Below the pieces are notes generated by a model that was not told where the DNA came from, made no database searches, and was given only the letters and a program-made list of their open reading frames with translations. Shown here piece by piece: positions 34,688 to 41,512 of a stretch of DNA of 45,347 nt. The translations under genes and the position numbers were made by a program. Where the stretch lies: assembly GCA_009775265.1 (NCBI GenBank), contig VSPG01000003.1:1-45347 (forward strand), given 5' to 3'. The first letter of the stretch is position 1. Each line of letters starts with the position of its first letter. Source of the stretch: Muribaculaceae bacterium (GTDB lineage Bacteria; Bacteroidota; Bacteroidia; Bacteroidales; Muribaculaceae).

Positions 34688-34975
34688 GAGGAGCCGCCGC
34701 AATGCGGCTCGGCAGGCCTAAGGCTAAGAACAGAATTGCCGCTATGCGGCTGCCCGGCGCTATGCGCCTGCCCCCCCTTCTTGGCAGAGTAGTACGCACA
34801 GCATATGCGGCAAAGAGACAAAAACGAACGTGAGAACGAGAATGGCGCATGGCGCCGGGCAGCCGCATAGCGGCAAGACTCAATATTAGCCCCGGGCCAA
34901 GGCCGCGTAGCGGTCACGGCCCGGGGTTTAATCCAGCCTCCAAAATGGCGGAGCCGCGTAGCGGCGATTCTTTCC
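34688..34975. repeat. Second inverted modular REP-like array, no transposase
   Basis: The same modules as at 629-1067 appear in the same order. AGCCGC-type hairpin (about 34690-34710), a shortened CCTAAGGC module, then GCCGCTATGCGGC with GGCGCTATGCGCC (34738-34770). After a centre of about 70 bp come GGCGCATGGCGCC with GCCGCATAGCGGC (34843-34876). Then come stem CCCCGGGCC/GGCCCGGGG (34890-34926) and GGAGCCGCGTAGCGGCGATTC (about 34949-34971). It lies inside the decay zone between two copies of the 35484 gene. Confidence 0.8.
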
Positions 34976-35026
34976 ATACGTCCTGTTCAATACGGCGGAA
35001 ATAAATTACGAAGCGCACTCCAAGTG

Positions 35027-35101
35027 TCATAAGCTGTTGAGGAAGTCGTCGGTGCGGTCGTAGCTGCCATATCGACAGGTGAAGTGGTCGCGGATGCGTC
35101 C
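35027..35101 (-). pseudogene. C-terminal remnant of a second thioredoxin-like gene, inverted
   Basis: Read on the minus strand, this gives GRIRDHFTCRYGSYDRTDDF followed by LNSL and a stop. It aligns with GRIQNHFTCKYGNYDRTDRY followed by LDTL at the end of the intact protein at 33685-34272. Nothing similar is found further upstream on that strand, so only the last 25 codons remain. It shows that a paralogous cluster once lay here in opposite orientation. Confidence 0.8.
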
Positions 35102-35266
35102 GTCGCAACCTGCGCCTCAGAAATACAAGTCGCCGTGAAAATGTTTTATGATTTTGCGCGAATATTTCGCATGCAAAACCGGCGCTGCTGCCCCTCTTGC
35201 TCCTGATTGCACTTTGCTTTCAAAACGGCACTCTTTCAAGCCATGAGATAAATTTTACTTTAATAG
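35102..35266. other. Gene-free AT-rich stretch
   Basis: No gene is visible. A near-palindrome TTTTGCGCGAA...TTCGCATGCAAAA lies around 35152-35178. The rest leads into a consensus promoter. Confidence 0.5.
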
Positions 35267-35298
35267 TTTGTGAATTTGATACTTTATTTGTAGTTTTG
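35267..35298 (+). promoter_or_regulatory. Full consensus promoter before a 33-residue lipoprotein
   Basis: The -33 TTTG (35267-35270) and -7 TAGTTTTG (35291-35298) are separated by exactly 20 bp. It is one of the two best promoter matches in the window. Confidence 0.8.
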
Positions 35299-35321
35299 CA
35301 CAAACCTTTAAACATACCACA

Positions 35322-35423
35322 ATGAAAAATTCCGTATTACGCCTTACCAAATCCGCAACCTTTATTTCTTTATTAATGGCCATTATGCTTAGCACTTGTT
35401 TCCCGGAAAAATCAACACATTAG
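35322..35423 (+). CDS. Very short lipoprotein-like peptide (33 residues)
   Basis: The ORF encodes a charged start (MKNSVLRLTKSATF), a hydrophobic stretch (ISLLMAIML) and a lipobox-like LSTC with Cys 26. Only seven residues follow it before TAG. A perfect-spacing promoter stands 24 bp upstream. It may be a real minimal lipoprotein or the surviving 5' end of a lipoprotein gene whose mature part was lost. The intact 35484 gene follows 60 bp later and may be driven by the same promoter. Confidence 0.5.
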   Translation: MKNSVLRLTKSATFISLLMAIMLSTCFPEKSTH

Positions 35424-35483
35424 GCCGGCACAAAATCCAAGATGACCGCCAACAGCCAACTTTCCTATTATTAATTCCTTATA

Positions 35484-36161
35484 ATGCATAAGCTTTTCAT
35501 TTTATTCATTTTCTGTGCCGCACTCCTCACTGCCCGCGCCGAAGGCTCCGTGACACGCATAGAAGGCACATTCGACGCCTGCTACGAATGCTTCAACGCC
35601 ACATCAAACTTACGGGTCGCCAAAAAAGGCGTGGCCGTTTACTATATCGACGGTAAAGGCCACATACAATACGACACTTACGCCGATTCAATTTGCGGTG
35701 AGCAAAACGGCGACGCTATACACAGCGACACTTTCGGGATGAAACTGCTTGACGCATTCTGGCCAACACCGCTCGCTTTCAACGCTCTGAAAGCCGACAG
35801 CACGGCGACGACTCCCGAAAGCACGACACTGATATTCGACATGGGCGCGCGGATAGACAAAGACGACGCAAAGATAATGCGATGGATAGGCGCATCGCCC
35901 GAAATAAAGAAATGGAAAATACGATGCACGTATGCAGGCGACGACACATCCGACATATGCGCCGACTCTCTGCGCACCATAACGCAGACCCTGGACATGA
36001 CGGCCACAGGCGCCATTTTCAGCCGCGCGTTTGACGCCCCTTCCACCCGATGTGAGATGCGCGTCGATATTGAAGTCAGAGATGTAAGACACCTCACGAC
36101 AAAACAGGCAAAAGAAGCCCGCAAAAACGACAAAAAGCAGTTGGCCGACCGCCGCCGCTGA
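35484..36161 (+). CDS. Secreted protein of unknown function
   Basis: This 225-residue protein has a signal peptide (MHKLFILFIFCAALLTARA). The mature part has four or five cysteines, two close together (ACYEC, 32-36), and a mainly beta N-terminal half. The middle reads TTLIFDMGARIDKDDAKIMRWIGA. The basic C-terminal tail (KQAKEARKNDKKQLADRRR) resembles a cytoplasmic or cell-wall-binding tail. I do not recognise the family. A partial, dead duplicate lies at 34297-34556. The downstream terminator is at 36178. Confidence 0.7.
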   Translation: MHKLFILFIFCAALLTARAEGSVTRIEGTFDACYECFNATSNLRVAKKGVAVYYIDGKGHIQYDTYADSICGEQNGDAIHSDTFGMKLLDAFWPTPLAFNALKADSTATTPESTTLIFDMGARIDKDDAKIMRWIGASPEIKKWKIRCTYAGDDTSDICADSLRTITQTLDMTATGAIFSRAFDAPSTRCEMRVDIEVRDVRHLTTKQAKEARKNDKKQLADRRR

Positions 36162-36177
36162 CACATATAATTTCCAA

Positions 36178-36201
36178 AAAAGCGCGCCACGGCGCGCTTT
36201 T
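36178..36201 (+). terminator. Terminator after the 35484 gene
   Basis: Stem AAAAGCGCGCC with GGCGCGCTTTT has a short loop. It is symmetric and could act in both directions. Confidence 0.8.
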
Positions 36202-36202
36202 C

Positions 36203-36233
36203 TTGTGTAATTGTCGGAATTTAGTTATCTTTG
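36203..36233 (+). promoter_or_regulatory. Promoter of the PpiD-like gene
   Basis: TTG (36203-36205) and TATCTTTG (36226-36233) are separated by 20 bp. The leader before the gene is about 40 nt. Confidence 0.75.
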
Positions 36234-36278
36234 TGCGCTTGTATCAAAAAATCAATAAAAAACCACTCATATTATCAA

Positions 36279-38372
36279 ATGGCAACCTTAGAAAAAATCC
36301 GAAGCAAGTCGGTGCTGCTATTCGTCATCATCATCGTGGCGCTGCTTGCATTCATCCTCGGCGACTTCCTGACCTCCGGCCGCACATACTTCGGCTCGGG
36401 CACAACAGTGGCTGAAGCCGCCGGCGCACAAGTGGACTACACAGCCTATCAGAACCGCCTGTCGCAGCTCAGCGAGCAGTATCAGGCACAAGGCCGTCAG
36501 TTCGACAACGACCGCATGAGTCAGAACGTAATCCAGGAACTCCTTGTGGAGCAGCTCCTTGAAAAAGAATACGACCGTCTCGGCATCACCGTCACCGACG
36601 CCGAACTCACCACAGCCATGACCGGCGACATGCCCCACCCGGCCGCCGCACGCTTCATCTCCGCCCTCTCCCAGCAGCTCGGCCTGCCCGCACCCTCCGG
36701 CACCGCCGTGTACGACGCCATGGCCAATCCCGCCAAATACGGCCTCACCCCCGAAATCGGGAACCAGATAAAGAGCGCGTGGGCAGCTACGGAAGCCGAC
36801 GTTGAAGCCGCCCTCAAAAACGAGAAATTCAACCGCCTCGTGGCCGGCCTGTTCACAGCCAACAAGCTCGACGCACGCTCCATCTACGACGACGGTGCCA
36901 ACTCCCGCAGCATCGCCTACACCACCAAGAGCCTCAGTGCGGCAAGCGACGTAGACGTAACCGACGACGACATCCGCGCAGCATGGCAGCAGGCCAAGGA
37001 AAGCTACCGCCTCGGCGAAGAAAACCGCGCCGTGGAATATGTGCTCGTAAGCATCGAGCCTTCGCAGGCCGACCGCCTCGCCGGACAGAAAGAGGTAGAA
37101 GACGCCCTTCTGGCTCTCAATTCACAGCCCGGCACCGACGGCGTGAGCGCATCGACCCGCTTCCTCGTCAACCGCGTGGAAGTTCCCGCATCGCAGATAA
37201 CCGACCGCAGCCTCAAGGCATTCGCCGACACGGCAGCCGCCGGCACCGCCGCCATACTGAGCCACGTCAACGACAAATACACCATAGCCAAGCTCATCGA
37301 CAAGCACAACGACATCGACTCCATCCAGGTGTCGTACCTCATGGCGCAGACGCCCGAAATGCTCGACAGCGCCCTTGCCGCAGTGCGCGGCGGAGCTTCC
37401 ATGGCATCGCTCAGCGACGGCAGCACCCTTCAGGGCATCGACAGCACATGGACATCGCTCGGCGGCGGTTTCCCTGAAAGCCTCGCAGCCCGCCTCACCA
37501 ATGCCACCGTGGGCGAAGCATTCATCTTCACCGACTCCATCCAGGGTCAGAGCGCCGCCGGCATCTACCGCGTAGAGCGCCGCCACGCCCCCGTGCCTTT
37601 CTACGACCTCGCCGTCATAGAATACACCATCGACCCCTCCAACGAGACCATCGCCCAACTCTCCGGCGACCTCAACACCTTCCTTGCCGCCAATTCTTCG
37701 GCCGACGACTTCAGCGCCCACGCCGCTGAGAACGGCTACACCGCCGTGCCCGCCATGGTGAGCGCGTCCACTCCCCTCGTGGGCAATGTAGCCGACAGCC
37801 GCGGTGCCGTGAAGTGGGCCATGGATGCCCGCAAAGGACAGGTTTCGCCCTCGTTCCAGGACAACAAGCAGACCTACCTCATGGCCGTGGCCGTAAAAGA
37901 CATCTACGACGGCGACTACCTGCCCCACACCGCAGCGCCCGTCAACCCCGCCCTGCGCCAGCAGGCTCTGGCCAAGAAGCGCGGCGAAGCCCTCGTTGAG
38001 CGCTACGCAGGCAAGGCAAGCGACATCGCCGGCTACGCGGCAGCCATGGAGTCGAAAGTCGACACTGTGAGCGTAGTGTTCAGCCAGGCCATGATTCCCG
38101 GCATCGGCTTCAACGAAAGCGCCATCCAGGGCGCCGTGGCCGGAGCAGAAAAAGGCGCGGTAGTAGGCCCTGTGGCCGGCAACAACGCCGTAATCGTGTT
38201 CCAGGTGCTCGACGCCAAGACCGAAGGCCGCCCCTACAACTTCGAGGAATACGCCGCACGTTTCAACCAGGCTCTCGGCATCAACCACTTCACCCCCATG
38301 AGCCTGCTCCTCGGCAAAGAAAAGATAGAAAACCACTCGCTCAACTTCGTGCAGAGCGCAGTGCAGCAGTAA
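36279..38372 (+). CDS. ppiD: PpiD/SurA-like periplasmic folding factor
   Basis: This 697-residue protein has a single N-terminal transmembrane anchor (SVLLFVIIIVALLAFILGDF, about 11-30). A SurA N-terminal-like helical domain follows (about 50-230, with NVIQELLVEQLLEKEYDRLGI). Parvulin-type PPIase-like segments follow around 345-440 (SYLMAQTPEMLDSAL, GGASMASLSDGSTLQG). A second C-terminal chaperone lobe ends the protein. The beginning MATLEKIRSKSVLL is typical of the Bacteroidales protein. I start at 36279; an upstream in-frame extension covers the promoter. It assists outer membrane protein folding from the inner membrane. It is monocistronic. Confidence 0.92.
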   Translation: MATLEKIRSKSVLLFVIIIVALLAFILGDFLTSGRTYFGSGTTVAEAAGAQVDYTAYQNRLSQLSEQYQAQGRQFDNDRMSQNVIQELLVEQLLEKEYDRLGITVTDAELTTAMTGDMPHPAAARFISALSQQLGLPAPSGTAVYDAMANPAKYGLTPEIGNQIKSAWAATEADVEAALKNEKFNRLVAGLFTANKLDARSIYDDGANSRSIAYTTKSLSAASDVDVTDDDIRAAWQQAKESYRLGEENRAVEYVLVSIEPSQADRLAGQKEVEDALLALNSQPGTDGVSASTRFLVNRVEVPASQITDRSLKAFADTAAAGTAAILSHVNDKYTIAKLIDKHNDIDSIQVSYLMAQTPEMLDSALAAVRGGASMASLSDGSTLQGIDSTWTSLGGGFPESLAARLTNATVGEAFIFTDSIQGQSAAGIYRVERRHAPVPFYDLAVIEYTIDPSNETIAQLSGDLNTFLAANSSADDFSAHAAENGYTAVPAMVSASTPLVGNVADSRGAVKWAMDARKGQVSPSFQDNKQTYLMAVAVKDIYDGDYLPHTAAPVNPALRQQALAKKRGEALVERYAGKASDIAGYAAAMESKVDTVSVVFSQAMIPGIGFNESAIQGAVAGAEKGAVVGPVAGNNAVIVFQVLDAKTEGRPYNFEEYAARFNQALGINHFTPMSLLLGKEKIENHSLNFVQSAVQQ

Positions 38373-38388
38373 ACTGACAGCATACAGA

Positions 38389-38420
38389 ACGAGGGGCGCG
38401 CCGGCCGGCGCGCCCCTCGT
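38389..38420 (+). terminator. Long perfect hairpin after ppiD
   Basis: ACGAGGGGCGCGCC and its complement form a 14-bp stem with a 4-nt loop. There is no T-run (CGCATAAAAA follows), so termination might be less efficient or act on either strand. Confidence 0.65.
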
Positions 38421-38503
38421 CGCATAAAAACCACACAAAAAAAACGACCGCACATGACAACAAAACCGCTACCGCCGCCGTTTTTATAGAAAAGATTCAC
38501 ATT

Positions 38504-39256
38504 ATGCGCCAGGCACTCTACAACAGCCATTACAACCTCACCGCAGGCGAGACCGACGCCCATTCGCTCATGCCGGCCACACTGCTCGTGCAGCGGATTA
38601 TCGAAATTGCCACCCGCCACGCCAACTGCCTCGAAGTGGGCTACGAACAGCTGCGCACGGCTGGCATCGGCTGGGTGCTGAGCCGCATCAGCCTCGAAGT
38701 GATGCGTTTTCCACGCATCAACGAAGACTATGCACTCAACACCTGGATAGAATCCTACAACCGCCATTTCTCCGAACGAGCGTTCGACATGGTGGAGCCA
38801 GGAGGCGCAGCCATTGCCGCCGGACGCTCAACATGGGTGGCCATCGACATGAACCGCCGCACCATGGCCGACCTCTCGGCCTTCGAGCGCGATGCCATCC
38901 CCTGCCACGACCGTCCGTGCCCTGTGGCACACCCGCGGCGGTTAGCCCCGTTAGGCGCCGAAGCCACGTCCGAGCCCATTCGCTTCGGCTACACCGACAT
39001 CGACTTCAACCGTCATGTCAACACCGTGCGCTACCTCGCACGCGTGCTCGACCACTGGCCGCTCGCCCACCACGACCGCTACGCCGTGCGGCGGCTCGAC
39101 ATAGCGTTCAACCACGAGCTGCGCTACGGCGATCAGGCCACGCTGCGCATAGCCGACCGCCCGGACGGCTGTTCCGAATGCGAAATCCTGCATGCCGACG
39201 GCCGCCGTGCCGCCGCAATACGCATCCATTGGCAGCTGCGCCGCGACATGGAATAA
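38504..39256 (+). CDS. Acyl-ACP thioesterase (FatA-like)
   Basis: This 250-residue double-hotdog enzyme starts with YNSHYNLTAGETDAHSLM, includes AGIGWVLSRISLEVMRFPRINE, and has the C-terminal catalytic motif YTDIDFNRHVNTVRYL, which keeps the Asn and His of the family's DxNxHVNN. It releases fatty acids from acyl carrier protein in the cytosol. Its length fits bacterial acyl-ACP thioesterases. There is no clear promoter; the stop codon TAA abuts a hairpin made of two MITE tips at 39257. Confidence 0.9.
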   Translation: MRQALYNSHYNLTAGETDAHSLMPATLLVQRIIEIATRHANCLEVGYEQLRTAGIGWVLSRISLEVMRFPRINEDYALNTWIESYNRHFSERAFDMVEPGGAAIAAGRSTWVAIDMNRRTMADLSAFERDAIPCHDRPCPVAHPRRLAPLGAEATSEPIRFGYTDIDFNRHVNTVRYLARVLDHWPLAHHDRYAVRRLDIAFNHELRYGDQATLRIADRPDGCSECEILHADGRRAAAIRIHWQLRRDME

Positions 39257-39278
39257 GAGGGTGTTTAACAACACCCTC
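39257..39278. repeat. Tip-to-tip MITE end hairpin
   Basis: GAGGGTGTT and AACACCCTC pair around a 4-nt loop. Each half equals the terminal nine bases of MITE 2. It lies immediately after the TAA stop codon of the thioesterase and may now serve as a transcription stop; a T-rich stretch begins 13 bp later. Confidence 0.6.
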
Positions 39279-39309
39279 CAAAAGCCTACACTTTTTTCAG
39301 GTACGCACA

Positions 39310-39340
39310 TTGCATATATCGCCGCCGTTTGCTACCTTTG
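39310..39340 (+). promoter_or_regulatory. Promoter of the cytidylate kinase-like gene
   Basis: TTG (39310-39312) and TACCTTTG (39333-39340) are separated by 20 bp. The leader is about 20 nt. Confidence 0.75.
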
Positions 39341-39366
39341 CCAAAGCTCTAAAACCATCCCACGCC

Positions 39367-39999
39367 ATGGACAACAATTTCGCCATCACCATAGGCCGCT
39401 CATTCGGCAGCGGCGGGCGCGTGCTCGGACGCCTCGTGGCCGAACGTCTCGGAATACCGTTCTACGACAAACGCCTTCTGCTCGAAGCCGCCCGCCATTC
39501 GGGCGTCGCACCGGAGTATTTCGAGAGAAACGACGAGCGCATGCCGCGCTTCATATCTGGAGTGTTCTCCTTTGCCCACGGCTACAACCCCATGTCGTGG
39601 TACTCCGATCCCACCAGCATCAGCGCCGACAGCATATACAAGGCCCAATGCGACTGCATACGCCGCATAGCCGAGCGCGAAAGTTGCGTAATCGTGGGCC
39701 GCACCGCCGACTATGTGCTGCGCCATGCGACAAACACCGTCAACATCTTCGTCCATGCCCCCGAAAGCGACTGCATTCGACGCATAATCGAGCGCAACGA
39801 CGCAGCCGACCCCGAACAGGCGCGTGCGCTCGCACGCCGGGCCAACAAGCTGCGTGCATCGTTCTACAACTTCTACACTGACAAGACCTGGGGCGACGCC
39901 CGAAGCTACGACCTCACCGTCGACTCCTCCTCTATGCCCATGGAACGTCTCGCCGACTTCCTCATAGGCTACGTGCGCATGCGCCTCGGCAACAATTGA
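39367..39999 (+). CDS. Cytidylate kinase-like family protein
   Basis: This 210-residue protein has a modified P-loop ITIGRSFGSGGRVLGRLVAERLGIPFYDK (about 7-35, where GRSFGSGG replaces GxxGSGKS/T). A LID-like basic region IFVHAPESDCIRRIIERN and ANKLRASFYNFYTDKTWGD follow. These match the Cmk-like family in Bacteroidetes, distinct from true cytidylate kinase. A nucleoside monophosphate kinase activity is likely but unproven. The start at 39367 is set by the promoter; longer readings overlap the thioesterase gene. Confidence 0.88.
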   Translation: MDNNFAITIGRSFGSGGRVLGRLVAERLGIPFYDKRLLLEAARHSGVAPEYFERNDERMPRFISGVFSFAHGYNPMSWYSDPTSISADSIYKAQCDCIRRIAERESCVIVGRTADYVLRHATNTVNIFVHAPESDCIRRIIERNDAADPEQARALARRANKLRASFYNFYTDKTWGDARSYDLTVDSSSMPMERLADFLIGYVRMRLGNN

Positions 40000-40043
40000 T
40001 TTCCTGCTGAATAGCAGCGCTTGAGCAACGATATTTGCCTTTA

Positions 40044-40300
40044 GAGGGTGTTTCATAATATCCGTTAAGGCGCAGGCCAAAAAGTTTGAGATGGATTTAT
40101 CCCCGAGAGGATGGATGCATAGCGGTGGCTATGTGACTGAGACGAAGGGATAAAGACACTAAAATTTTTTGGAGGCGAAGCCTTTGACGCCACTTTGACA
40201 GATATTATTTGATGATTCGATTGATGGCAAGTTTAACAATGGCGCTGTCTTGGCGTCTTTTTGTCAACCTGCGCTTTAACAGATATCACGAAACACCCTC
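40044..40300. mobile_element. MITE 2, 257 bp with terminal inverted repeats and TTA duplication
   Basis: The ends are GAGGGTGTTTCATAATATCC (left) and the inverted copy on the right, with 29 of 33 matching. The target duplication TTA lies at 40041-40043 and 40301-40303. It contains no gene but holds a REP-like core ATGCATAGCGGTGGCTAT near 40113-40131. The TNA target fits the IS1031 group of the IS5 family, but no transposase of that kind is in the window. It fills most of the gap between the kinase-like gene and the T9SS operon. Confidence 0.85.
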
Positions 40301-40325
40301 TTAGTGTTTTTTAACATTAGAGGCA

Positions 40326-40355
40326 TTGGTTTTGTGAATAAAAAACGTAAATTTG
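40326..40355 (+). promoter_or_regulatory. Promoter of the T9SS-cargo operon
   Basis: TTG (40326-40328) and TAAATTTG (40348-40355) are separated by 19 bp. The leader is only about 14 nt before the first gene at 40376. Confidence 0.75.
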
Positions 40356-40375
40356 CAAAAACCTATATTTCCGCC

Positions 40376-41500
40376 ATGAAAACAAGAAGTCTTGCATCGC
40401 TATTAGCTTTTTCCGTGTCATTTTGCGCATTAGCACAACTTGAAATCAACCATCACGACCAATTATTGCTCGGAACAAAGACCATTGATATATCATCGGT
40501 TCCGGACGCTCAGCTTGACACAATTACAAAAATTAAAATCAGAGGGCCCTACGGAGAATACGCAGCAGGGGCACGCATAGCGTTCGGCGATGCCGCTTCA
40601 TTGTACACGCTCAACGTAATGGCAGGCGAGGCCGGTGATACAGACACCGACCGCCTATGGCTTCACGGAAAGCACGGCACGTGTCTTACGACAGGGCCGG
40701 AAGCCATGGACACAATATTCACATACGACGACCACAAGAGCCTTAACCTAAACTTCAACCATAAAATAATAGCTCCGGCCTACCTGACAAAGGCCGTCAA
40801 CATAATCACGCGACCGAAAAAAGCCGACGCACAACAAGATGAAATGCCGGATGTGGTGGCACTCCTAAACACACTACAGGCATTCAGGCACACGCAGCCC
40901 GCCACCGCAAGCCACGCGCCGGCAAAAGCCGCAGAAAAAGGCTTCCTGCAGAAAGACGCCGAGGATGCCGCGTTTTACGCCGCGCTGCGCGACGAAGCCG
41001 CCACGACAAACGAAGTGTATGCCCTGAGGCTCGACGGGCTGAAAGAGGCTTTTCCGGCCTTGGTGTCCACCGACAAAGCGGGAGAATCGTACATAGACTA
41101 CGTGGGCATGATTCCGCTGCTCGTAGAAGCCATAAACACCCTGTCGGCAGAGATAGCAGAACTACGTGCCGACGCCGGTCTCGAGCCCTCCCGGACGCGG
41201 GCTGCGCAGGCAGGCATAGACAACGCCGAAGCAGAAAACCCATACCTCGGACAAAACACTCCCAATCCGTGCACCGGCGTAAGCAGAATTGACTATCGTC
41301 TGCCCGAGGGCGCATCCGAAGCATGCATATATGTGTACGACCTGCAGGGACTTCAGATAAAATCCTACCGACTTGACACCCGTCTCCTCGACGGCACAAT
41401 AAGCGTTTCAGCCGACGAATACAACGCAGGCATGTACATCTACACTCTTATTGCCGACGGCTGCGAACTCGGCACACGACGAATGATTATAACCCGCTAA
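40376..41500 (+). CDS. Secreted protein with S74-like segment and T9SS sorting domain
   Basis: This 374-residue protein has a signal peptide (about 1-20, ending CALAQ). The body is beta-rich (about 22-150). The segment YIDYVGMIPLLVEAINTLSAEIAELRA (about 239-265) resembles the end of peptidase S74-like intramolecular chaperones. The last 80-85 residues (LGQNTPNPCTGVSRIDYRLP, YVYDLQGLQIKSY, YNAGMYIYTLIADG) are a type A T9SS C-terminal sorting domain. It should be exported by type IX secretion and attached to the surface. It is the first gene of the operon, 12 bp before the protease gene. Confidence 0.88.
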   Translation: MKTRSLASLLAFSVSFCALAQLEINHHDQLLLGTKTIDISSVPDAQLDTITKIKIRGPYGEYAAGARIAFGDAASLYTLNVMAGEAGDTDTDRLWLHGKHGTCLTTGPEAMDTIFTYDDHKSLNLNFNHKIIAPAYLTKAVNIITRPKKADAQQDEMPDVVALLNTLQAFRHTQPATASHAPAKAAEKGFLQKDAEDAAFYAALRDEAATTNEVYALRLDGLKEAFPALVSTDKAGESYIDYVGMIPLLVEAINTLSAEIAELRADAGLEPSRTRAAQAGIDNAEAENPYLGQNTPNPCTGVSRIDYRLPEGASEACIYVYDLQGLQIKSYRLDTRLLDGTISVSADEYNAGMYIYTLIADGCELGTRRMIITR

Positions 41501-41512
41501 CACTCTCGGTAA

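Noticed and set aside
38389..38420. Attachment site or recombination site
   Set aside because: It is a simple perfect palindrome directly after a stop codon, with no integrase gene or duplicated half nearby; a terminator-like hairpin is more likely.
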